A stretch of DNA of 5,851 nt, from the NCBI GenBank assembly GCA_946188175.1, contig CAMHUJ010000126.1, forward strand, positions 1-5,851, written 5' to 3'. Under the pieces are notes generated by a model that saw only the letters and a list, made by a program, of their open reading frames with translations, did no database searches and was not told the origin of the DNA. Source of the DNA: an uncultured Ruminococcus sp. GTDB lineage: Bacteria > Bacillota > Clostridia > Oscillospirales > Ruminococcaceae. How positions within the stretch are numbered: the first letter of the stretch is position 1; the number at the start of each line of letters is the position of its first letter. This document shows, piece by piece, positions 1 to 5,352 of this stretch. Position numbers and translations under genes: made by a program.

Positions 1-1321
1 CCGGAAATACGCTGAATTTGCCGTAGGTCGCAGATTCCACAAGCAGATCCGTATAATACGGCTCGGCATTCGGCTGCCGCTGCGCGGCGAACTCCTGCAA
101 GCCGCAGGTTTCCGCAAATTCCGGATCGGATTTTGCAAGCGCATACAGCGCACCGATCACCTGATCCGGATCAGCGGTTTCCGCAACCGTCCGGAAGCCG
201 TCGCGCAGGACATATCGCTTATCGTTTGCATCCGGTCTGCCGTCATATTCCGAGGCAAACCAGATATCCGCATCATAATCGTAATTGCTGAACGTCCGGA
301 ACTGCAAATTCAGCGGTTCCTTGCAGTCAGCATAGAACAGCGAACGCGAATAATTCGTCAGCTCAAAGCTGGTGCCGTCCGAGCTGTTTGCAAAGGCGCT
401 GATCGCATCCATGAGGACATCCGAAAGCGCCGAGAAATCGAGCAGCGAGTCGAAGAGGGTACGGTCGGCTTCGACCTCCGGCTTCGGAATCACCAGCACA
501 AATATTGTCGCAGCAGCCATGAAGATACCGGTCGCATTGAAAAACGCACCGTCCAGCAGCTCCGGCTTGACCTTTGCATACGCTGATTTTTTATTCGGCA
601 TGGAGAGCCTGCTGACGGTATCCGGTTCATATTTCTGCACGACCGCGGCATCCTCGCCGTGCGCCTGACGGCAGTAGATCATAACGGCAAAATAGCAGAC
701 GAGCAGAATGATGATCGAGAGCACCGGCATCGTTTCGTTTTCCTTCGCGTAGATCGCAAACGGAAAGATCATCACAACAAAAGACATCAGCACGCGGTAA
801 CGCACCAGCGTGAAATAATATGCCGTTGTTGCAATGAACATGGAAAACAGCGTAAACAGTGCCAGCGTATAGCCGAGATATTCCGTCGAAAGCCACTGCA
901 TCTGTTCACTCAGGATGATGCTGTCAGCGGCATCATAGCTTCCCATCGTCAGAACGGACTGCGGCGTCAGGAACCAGACCAGAAAATTGAGCTGCTTATT
1001 CTGGTCGGACGGCGCAAAGGGTACCGTATCAAAGCCGAGGTGAATCAATCCGAATGCCACTGCCACAAAGGCAGCGCCCGTCATGACATATGCAATGCCG
1101 CCGAGCAGCGGATGCTTCTTGACATAATCAAACAGCCTGAACAGCAGCGACTGAATCACCAGCGAAAGGATGATCCAGAGCCATGTCAGCTTCGGCGCAT
1201 AGTGATAGAAGATTCCGGCGATGATCGTCACGGAAAAGAGCAGCGGAATCTGTTTCGGCTGAATCAGCCGCCGCAGAAACGGATGCTCCTGCAAAAAATT
1301 CTCTGTTTTCAATATTCTCAC
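1..1321 (-). CDS. Multi-pass membrane protein, probable transglutaminase-like protein of the MoxR/DUF58 operon (N-terminal part, 3' end outside window)
   Basis: The frame stays open for 440 codons from a GTG at 1321 to the window edge. Seven hydrophobic stretches are visible, roughly residues 25-41, 46-63, 72-97, 149-173, 176-191, 199-217 and 261-279. The last is followed by a long polar region (from about 281) likely to lie outside the membrane. Genes for membrane proteins with an extracytoplasmic transglutaminase-like domain (TgpA type) commonly follow moxR and DUF58 genes, and this topology fits. The Cys-His-Asp core would lie beyond the window, so the function is inferred from context only. 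The start is uncertain. The DUF58 stop (1354-1352) is in frame just upstream, and no ATG lies between it and the GTG. TTG at 1312, preceded by GGTGA, is an alternative. A good ATG with a strong ribosome binding site at 1352 is one base out of frame, suggesting a possible indel in the T5 run at 1342-1346. Confidence 0.8.
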   Translation of the reverse strand, partial: MRILKTENFLQEHPFLRRLIQPKQIPLLFSVTIIAGIFYHYAPKLTWLWIILSLVIQSLLFRLFDYVKKHPLLGGIAYVMTGAAFVAVAFGLIHLGFDTVPFAPSDQNKQLNFLVWFLTPQSVLTMGSYDAADSIILSEQMQWLSTEYLGYTLALFTLFSMFIATTAYYFTLVRYRVLMSFVVMIFPFAIYAKENETMPVLSIIILLVCYFAVMIYCRQAHGEDAAVVQKYEPDTVSRLSMPNKKSAYAKVKPELLDGAFFNATGIFMAAATIFVLVIPKPEVEADRTLFDSLLDFSALSDVLMDAISAFANSSDGTSFELTNYSRSLFYADCKEPLNLQFRTFSNYDYDADIWFASEYDGRPDANDKRYVLRDGFRTVAETADPDQVIGALYALAKSDPEFAETCGLQEFAAQRQPNAEPYYTDLLVESATYGKFSVFP

Positions 1322-1351
1322 CAGATTTCTGTACGGAACTGAAAAAGCGCA

Positions 1352-2647
1352 TCAGACCTCTCCGCCTGCCTGTACCAGACGGCGGTCCTGCGTCACAAGC
1401 CAGAGCGAGCCGTTCTTCGGCACCGCACTGCATTCGGAATCCTGCTCCGGCACAACCAGATACAGAAGCGCCGGAAACGCCTCCAGCACAGCGGCAGTCT
1501 CCGCACCGGCATTTGCCGTGAAATAGAGCAGTACACTGCCCGTCTCCTGCATCAGCGCAGGCGGCAGCGGCGGAAGAACACCAAGCTCCTCCGCAGAGCG
1601 GAAGCCGCCGCGCAGCAGATTGACCGATTCGACGGCAAGCTGTTCGCCGTCATCAATCGAAAAGCTGCTCCATTCCCCCGCGGCATCCGGATAGCAGAGC
1701 TTGCAGGGATAACCGTAGCGTGCGCAGAGCATCAGAAAGCCCAGCGCCGTTTCGATCAGCTGCTCCTCTGCCGCCAGCCGCGTTTCAATCGGTATATCCC
1801 GTGTATCGCGCCGGAAATCCAGCACGACGGAAAGTCTTGCCAGCGCAATCGGCTCATCCTTGCGCACCATAAGATGACGGCGCTTCGAGGAGAGCTTCCA
1901 GTTGATGCGCTTAAGCGAATCACCGGGGATGTAGTCACGGTGCTCATAGCCCGGCATGGCAGACGCGGAATGCGTCGGTGTCGCATCGGTTTCCTCATCC
2001 GCTGCGGCAACCGCCGTCGAAACGGAACGGAACAGCGAGGAATTCGCTTTCAGCTCCGGAATCTCCGGCGTAATCAGCAGATGCGCCTTTTTCTCCTCAC
2101 GCAGCTTCATCTGAAACATACCGAAATAATCCGAGAGACGAATCTCCGACAGTGTTACGGCACCGCTGCCGCAGAACCGCGGCGTCAGCCGGATACGGTA
2201 TTCCGCTTCACGCGCCGTTCCCATGGAAAGACAGATCGGCAGCGTATCGGGCAGAAGCTGTGTTTTCCGCAGCTTTTTCCAGTAGCTGTATTTCCGCTGG
2301 AACTGCCCGCGCGTCAGTTTGGTTTCATCGGGCTTTGGCGGCAGCGGATCCGCCTTCGGATTCAGCACCTCAAAATGCGCATCCGCATGAAGATTCAGCC
2401 GGAGAAACGGCATCGGCAGGATTGTATCCTTTTCCAGCTTTATGATCGCAGAGACCTGCTGATGCTTGCTTGCGGAATCCGGCAGCTCCAGCGTCAGCGT
2501 CAGCTTCCGGCGCACCAGCAGCGTCATGATCACGGAAATCAGCGGCATCAGAATCAGAAAGCTGAGCATCATCACGCCGATGCTGCCGTCCATGTACAGC
2601 ATGAAAATCAGCGCGATAATAAGCGTGCAAATATACCCTGCCGTCAT
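1352..2647 (-). CDS. DUF58 domain-containing protein
   Basis: This 431-residue protein starts with two hydrophobic segments (about residues 4-19 and 22-45), then a basic stretch (RRK), placing the rest in the cytoplasm or at the membrane face. The DUF58 signature lies at about 233-265: a Tyr-rich lead, the PGD of YIPGDSLKRINWK, then SSKRRHLMVRKDE. This is the usual pattern of a conserved Gly-Asp, Ile-x-Trp and a basic Leu-x-Val-Arg stretch. The region after it (about 271-400) resembles the degenerate von Willebrand A-like fold typical of these proteins, with VVLDF as the first strand. The biochemical function of the family is not well defined; it acts with MoxR ATPases, probably in assembling or activating envelope or protein complexes. 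The ATG overlaps the moxR stop by 4 bases (ATGA), so translation is probably coupled. The ribosome site is weak (GGAA about 8 bases upstream). Confidence 0.93.
   Translation of the reverse strand: MTAGYICTLIIALIFMLYMDGSIGVMMLSFLILMPLISVIMTLLVRRKLTLTLELPDSASKHQQVSAIIKLEKDTILPMPFLRLNLHADAHFEVLNPKADPLPPKPDETKLTRGQFQRKYSYWKKLRKTQLLPDTLPICLSMGTAREAEYRIRLTPRFCGSGAVTLSEIRLSDYFGMFQMKLREEKKAHLLITPEIPELKANSSLFRSVSTAVAAADEETDATPTHSASAMPGYEHRDYIPGDSLKRINWKLSSKRRHLMVRKDEPIALARLSVVLDFRRDTRDIPIETRLAAEEQLIETALGFLMLCARYGYPCKLCYPDAAGEWSSFSIDDGEQLAVESVNLLRGGFRSAEELGVLPPLPPALMQETGSVLLYFTANAGAETAAVLEAFPALLYLVVPEQDSECSAVPKNGSLWLVTQDRRLVQAGGEV
1357..1363 (-). promoter_or_regulatory. Shine-Dalgarno GGAGAGG inside the end of the DUF58 gene
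   Basis: On the minus strand GGAGAGG is followed by TCTG and then ATG at 1352-1350, so the GGAG core sits 7 bases from that ATG. The ATG shares its A with the DUF58 stop codon (TGATG), a classic coupled-translation layout. However, this ATG opens a frame that stops after 74 codons, at 1128, while the membrane protein is in another frame. The site therefore bears directly on where the downstream gene begins. Confidence 0.6.
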
Positions 2648-3585
2648 TTTTCGGATTCCATCGGCACAGGAACAGCTGCCAGCACCTCAGCCACGACGCT
2701 GCGTGCATCACCCTGCTGTGCCTTGCCCTTCGGCGAGAGAATCAGACGGTGCGCGAGCACGCTTTCCGCCATATCCTTGACATCATCCGGCAGCGTATAG
2801 TCTCTGCCGGAGAGGAATGCATTTGCCTTGGCAGCCTTATAGAGCGCAATCGAGCCGCGCGGCGATGCACCGAGCGTCAGTGCCTCATGGTTTCTCGTCG
2901 CGGCAACAATTTGCAGAATATAGCGGCGTACCGCATCGCTGACGAACACTGCCTCGACCTGCTCCTGCAATCTGAGGATATCCTCCGGATGCAGCGCAGC
3001 CTCCTTGATATTTTCAAGCGGATTGTGATGCTCCGTGCGCGTCAGAATCTGCATTTCCTCATCCTCACTCGGATAGCCCATACTCACGCGCATGAAGAAG
3101 CGGTCCATTTGCGCCTCCGGCAGATGATAGGTACCGTAGGTCTCGACAGGATTCTGCGTTGCAAGCACCATAAACGGCTGCGGCAGCTTATGCGTCACAC
3201 CGTCAATCGAGATCTGATGCTCCTCCATGACCTCGAGCAGCGCGGACTGCACCTTCGGAGAGGCACGGTTGATCTCATCCGCGAGCAGGAAATTGCACAT
3301 TGCCGCGCCCGCGCGGTATTCGAGCTCGAAGGTCGTCTGGTTGACCATGGAATAACCCGTGATGTCCGAGGGCATGACGTCCGGCGTCAGCTGGATACGG
3401 TTGAAGCTGCCGCCGATAGAACGCGAGAGTGCCGCTGCAAGCTGTGTTTTGCCGACGCCCGGCACATCCTCGATCAGAATATGACCGTTGCAGAGCAATC
3501 CGGCGATCACGCAGCGGATGACCTGATCTTTTCCGACGATCACGCTGCCGATGCTCTCGGTCAGCTTTTGAATATCTGCATTCAT
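2644..3585 (-). CDS. MoxR-family AAA+ ATPase
   Basis: This 313-residue protein has all the expected AAA+ parts: Walker A VPGVGKT (41-47), Walker B LLADEIN (100-106), sensor 1 LATQNP (141-146), a DRF arginine-finger element (161-163) and a sensor 2-type GASPRG (239-244). The HLPEAQMDRF block (154-163) and VLAHRL (277-282) are hallmarks of the MoxR group, and the length is normal for the family. MoxR proteins are cytoplasmic ATP-driven chaperone-like enzymes that act with VWA or DUF58 partners; the substrate here is unknown. It is the first gene of an operon, with the DUF58 gene overlapping its stop. The ATG at 3585 is supported by AAAGGA at 3593-3598, 7 bases upstream, and by a strong promoter just beyond. 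No key residue is missing. Confidence 0.95.
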   Translation of the reverse strand: MNADIQKLTESIGSVIVGKDQVIRCVIAGLLCNGHILIEDVPGVGKTQLAAALSRSIGGSFNRIQLTPDVMPSDITGYSMVNQTTFELEYRAGAAMCNFLLADEINRASPKVQSALLEVMEEHQISIDGVTHKLPQPFMVLATQNPVETYGTYHLPEAQMDRFFMRVSMGYPSEDEEMQILTRTEHHNPLENIKEAALHPEDILRLQEQVEAVFVSDAVRRYILQIVAATRNHEALTLGASPRGSIALYKAAKANAFLSGRDYTLPDDVKDMAESVLAHRLILSPKGKAQQGDARSVVAEVLAAVPVPMESEK

Positions 3586-3621
3586 AATGAAATCCTTTCC
3601 CAGATGAATATAAGTAGATTT

Positions 3622-3650
3622 ATTATATCACATTATGTCGAAAATTTCAA
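3622..3650 (-). promoter_or_regulatory. Sigma-A-type promoter of the moxR operon
   Basis: Minus strand: TTGAAA (3650-3645), a spacer of exactly 17 bases, and a perfect TATAAT (3627-3622). The TG one base before the -10 box gives an extended -10 (TGATATAAT). The predicted start of transcription is near 3615, leaving a leader of about 30 bases that contains the AAAGGA ribosome site. The near-consensus match suggests strong housekeeping expression. No operator-like palindrome overlaps it. Confidence 0.85.
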
Positions 3651-3669
3651 TGACAGAATTGTTAAAAAT

Positions 3670-3717
3670 GAAGAAGAGAGGAAGGAAAAAGTTAGAAGTG
3701 AGGAGAGAGAAGTGAGG
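3670..3717. repeat. Purine-rich tract with 10-bp direct repeat
   Basis: The plus strand carries 22 uninterrupted purines at 3670-3691, then AGAAGTGAGG twice (3694-3703 and 3708-3717), 14 bases apart. A related AAGTGAAGAG lies at 3771-3780. The tract sits just upstream of the moxR -35 box, beside the palindromic element. No coding sense was found. It may be part of the same dispersed element, but copies elsewhere cannot be seen from here. Confidence 0.55.
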
Positions 3718-3724
3718 CGTTGCG

Positions 3725-3818
3725 GTATCCGCCTGCGGCGGATGATTTGAAAAGTAATGGGCGATTGTAAAAGTGAAGAGAAGTGCCCATTCCGTAATCG
3801 CATCCGCGAAGCGGATAC
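3725..3818. repeat. Imperfect palindromic intergenic element with related hairpin arms
   Basis: Three hairpins can be read on the plus strand. The first is ATCCGCC-TGC-GGCGGAT (3727-3743). The second has stem AATGGGC/GCCCATT (3756-3762 with 3785-3791) and a 22-base loop. The third is ATCCGC-GAA-GCGGAT (3802-3816). The reverse complement of the right arm (3796-3818) begins GTATCCGC and continues CGGATG, as does the left arm (from 3725), so the whole unit is an inverted repeat around the middle stem. This resembles a REP- or MITE-like extragenic element. It contains no transposase and lies between the dnaJ terminator and the moxR promoter. Whether it is dispersed in the genome is untested. Confidence 0.65.
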
Positions 3819-3852
3819 TTCTTTTGCATCAATAAGCTGTTCCAAATGCGCG

Positions 3853-3887
3853 AAAAGAAAACCCGAAAGCTGAATCGCCTTCGGGTT
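3853..3887 (-). terminator. Intrinsic terminator of dnaJ
   Basis: Minus strand: AACCCGAA (3887-3880) pairs with TTCGGGTT (3867-3860). The stem extends inward by three pairs, one of them a G-T wobble, to a 6-base loop, and is followed by TTCTTTT (3859-3853). It starts 22 bases after the dnaJ stop and should end the chaperone transcript, separating it from the moxR operon. Confidence 0.88.
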
Positions 3888-3909
3888 CATGATATTTGCT
3901 GTGATGCGG

Positions 3910-5061
3910 TCAGCCCTGCTTACCGCCGATCAAATCCTTGAGCTTCTTGAAGAAGTTGTCGCGCTTGGCATAGTTCTTCGATTCGAGCGAGGCTTCGAGC
4001 TGCTGGAGCAGTTCCTTCTGCTTCTTATTCAGCCCCTTCGGCACTTCGACGAACACCTTGACATACTGGTCGCCGCGGTCGGGGCGCTGGAGCTTCTTGA
4101 CGCCCTTGCCCCTCAGACGGAATACGGTTCCGGTCTGCGTGCCCTCGCCGATGCGGTATTTGACATTACCGTCGATTGTCGGGACAACGATCTCGTCGCC
4201 GAGTGCCGCCTGCGCATAGGTGATCGGGATATCGCAGTGGATATCATAGCCCTCGCGCTGGAAGATCGGATGCGGCTTGACATTAATGCCGACGATCAGA
4301 TTGCCGGCAGGACCGCCGTTGACGCCTGCATCACCCATACCGGTGACGCGCATTGCGGTTCCGTCGTCAATACCGGCGGGAATATCGACATTGATGCTCT
4401 TGGTGACGCGCACTCTGCCTGCGCCGCGGCACTTCTGGCAGGGGCTCTTGATGATCTTGCCCTTGCCGCCGCAGTGCGGACAGGGCTTTGTCGAGGAAAT
4501 CATGCCGAACGGCGTCCGCTGCATGGATTTGACCGAGCCGCGTCCCTGACATTCCGGACAGACCTCAGAGCCGGAATCGCCTGCGCTGCCGCTGCCGTGG
4601 CAGTCGGGGCAGGTCTCCATACGTTGTACATCGACCTTCTGTGATTTGCCGTTGCAGGCATCCATAAAGTCAATCGTGACGCTGGTCTGCAAATCTCTAC
4701 CCTGACGCGGTGCATTCGGATTGTTCATGCGGGTTCCGCCGCCGAACATACCGCCCATGCCGCCGAACAGGCTCTCCAGAATCTCGCTGACATCGGAGAA
4801 GCCGCCGCCCGCAGCACCGCCCATGCCGCCGTTTTCAAATGCGGAATGACCGTACTGATCGTACATCTGGCGCTTCTCCTGATTGGAAAGCACCTCATAG
4901 GCTTCCGTGATCTCCTTGAATTTCTCCTCACAGGTCGGATCGTCCGGATGCAGATCCGGATGAAATTTTCTGGCAAGCTGACGGTAAGCCTTTTTCAGCT
5001 CTTCATCCGTCGCGGATCTGCTGACGCCCAGTACCTCGTAATAATCTCTTTTGTCAGCCAT
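3910..5061 (-). CDS. dnaJ: Chaperone protein DnaJ (class I Hsp40)
   Basis: This complete 383-residue co-chaperone stimulates the ATPase of DnaK and delivers unfolded clients to it in the cytoplasm. Domain order is canonical: J domain (about 4-70) with the HPD triad at 34-36 and DYYEVLGV at its start; a Gly/Phe-rich linker (78-110, with GGMGG and MFGGG); a cysteine-rich zinc domain with four CxxCxGxG units at C151, C168, C194 and C208; then the C-terminal substrate-binding domains and a Lys-rich tail. All eight zinc cysteines are present. The start at 5061 gives the standard MADKRDYYEVLGV N terminus; AAAGGG about 10 bases and AGGA 3 bases upstream can serve as ribosome sites. It lies downstream of dnaK and the 44-codon gene, has a likely promoter of its own at 5134-5142, and ends at the terminator near 3870. 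Confidence 0.99.
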   Translation of the reverse strand: MADKRDYYEVLGVSRSATDEELKKAYRQLARKFHPDLHPDDPTCEEKFKEITEAYEVLSNQEKRQMYDQYGHSAFENGGMGGAAGGGFSDVSEILESLFGGMGGMFGGGTRMNNPNAPRQGRDLQTSVTIDFMDACNGKSQKVDVQRMETCPDCHGSGSAGDSGSEVCPECQGRGSVKSMQRTPFGMISSTKPCPHCGGKGKIIKSPCQKCRGAGRVRVTKSINVDIPAGIDDGTAMRVTGMGDAGVNGGPAGNLIVGINVKPHPIFQREGYDIHCDIPITYAQAALGDEIVVPTIDGNVKYRIGEGTQTGTVFRLRGKGVKKLQRPDRGDQYVKVFVEVPKGLNKKQKELLQQLEASLESKNYAKRDNFFKKLKDLIGGKQG

Positions 5062-5098
5062 TTATCCTACACCCTTTCGTGTTATGTTTGAAAACCTC

Positions 5099-5119
5099 GC
5101 GCAGACAACGCGTCCGCGC
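5099..5119 (-). other. Hairpin in the dnaJ 5' leader
   Basis: Minus strand: GCGCGGAC (5119-5112) pairs with GTCTGCGC (5106-5099) around the loop GCGTT; seven Watson-Crick pairs and one G-T. It would lie about 8 bases from the predicted dnaJ transcript start and 37 bases before the ATG, leaving the ribosome site free. It could stabilise the 5' end of the RNA. It does not look like a terminator, as only four T follow after GAGG. Confidence 0.5.
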
Positions 5120-5133
5120 ATAAAATACAGACC

Positions 5134-5142
5134 ATTATACCA
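5134..5142 (-). promoter_or_regulatory. Extended -10 promoter for dnaJ
   Basis: Minus strand TGGTATAAT is a perfect extended -10 (TGnTATAAT). No good -35 hexamer is found 16-18 bases upstream, but extended -10 promoters can work without one. The predicted start is near 5127, giving a leader of about 65 bases to the dnaJ ATG. The box overlaps the last codons and stop of the 44-residue gene. It would let dnaJ be made independently of the main dnaK promoter, which is outside the window. Confidence 0.6.
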
Positions 5143-5269
5143 CATTCCTGCGGCAAGCAGCCGCCAGATGCAGTACCGGAATCGGCGAAAGCGCATAGAA
5201 CAGCAGCATCATGCCGAGGATCGTCAGCGCAGCAACCGTCATTTTGAAGTAATCGCGTTTGTCATTCAT
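5135..5269 (-). CDS. Small predicted single-pass membrane protein (44 residues) between dnaK and dnaJ
   Basis: I do not recognise this protein. It starts MNDKRDYFKMTV, followed by a hydrophobic helix of about 20-25 residues (from V12 to about L36, including ALTILGMMLLFYAL and a mid-helix SPIP), and ends with a basic CRRNVV. An AGGA (within GAAAGGATAC) lies 9 bases before the ATG, a good ribosome site for this genome. The gene is too short for most gene finders. Charges are present on both sides of the helix, so orientation is uncertain. The first eight residues and the ACGAAAGG upstream resemble the dnaJ start, so it may have arisen by copying that start region, or the match may be chance. 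Support is moderate: good ribosome site, coherent hydrophobic segment, position in a gap that otherwise lacks a gene. Confidence 0.55.
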   Translation of the reverse strand: MNDKRDYFKMTVAALTILGMMLLFYALSPIPVLHLAAACRRNVV

Positions 5270-5288
5270 CCGGATGTATCCTTTCGTA

Positions 5289-5340
5289 ATGCGTCAGGGT
5301 ACGGCGAGAGGGGCGGAAGGACATTCCACCCCTGACGCAT
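5289..5340 (-). other. Large stem-loop between dnaK and the small gene
   Basis: ATGCGTCAGGG (plus 5289-5299) and CCCTGACGCAT (5330-5340) are perfect 11-bp inverted arms. Inside is a second hairpin, GGGGCGGAA (5310-5318) with TTCCACCCC (5324-5332), eight Watson-Crick pairs plus a mispair that is a G-U wobble in the minus-strand RNA (GGGGTGGAA with TTCCGCCCC), loop of 5. The two stems compete for the C run at 5330-5332. It starts 12 bases after the dnaK stop. No T run follows on the minus strand, so it is not a standard terminator. It more likely protects the dnaK 3' end, marks a processing site, or weakens read-through to dnaJ. Confidence 0.7.
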
Positions 5341-5352
5341 ATTGATCGTTTC

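Noticed and set aside
659..1342. Plus-strand open frame of 227 codons
   Set aside because: Antisense to the membrane protein gene; its His, Arg and Gln richness mirrors the hydrophobic codons on the other strand.
1128..1352. 74-codon frame from the ATG overlapping the DUF58 stop
   Set aside because: It has an excellent ribosome site, but the protein is low-complexity Ala/Asp/Ser in a shifted frame over the hydrophobic N terminus of the membrane protein. It is treated as evidence on the true start, not as a gene.
1874..2800. Plus-strand open frame of 308 codons
   Set aside because: Antisense to the DUF58 gene and the end of moxR; very Arg- and Gln-rich with no recognisable domain.
2749..3750. 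Plus-strand open frame of 333 codons
   Set aside because: Antisense to the clearly real moxR gene, rich in Arg, His and Leu as expected for a shadow frame, and it runs through the moxR promoter into the repeat element.
3633..3890. Minus-strand open frame of 85 codons between dnaJ and moxR
   Set aside because: Its ATG sits at the base of the dnaJ terminator with no ribosome site, and the frame runs through the palindromic element and the purine tract, giving low-complexity Ser/Leu/Phe sequence.
3889..4644. Plus-strand open frame of 251 codons
   Set aside because: It lies antisense to dnaJ across its zinc and C-terminal domains. Its composition reflects the complementary codon pattern of dnaJ, and no family motif is visible.
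5051..5335. Plus-strand open frame of 94 codons over the dnaK-dnaJ gap
   Set aside because: No ribosome site or motif; it is antisense to the small gene and hairpin and starts inside the dnaJ start region.
5289..5340. The post-dnaK hairpin as an intrinsic terminator
   Set aside because: No T run follows the stem on either strand; the minus strand continues ATTACGAAAGG into the next ribosome site.
5062..5352. Possible CIRCE (HrcA) operator in the dnaK-dnaJ gap
   Set aside because: The TTAGCACTC-N9-GAGTGCTAA pattern is not present; the inverted repeat found here has unrelated arms.
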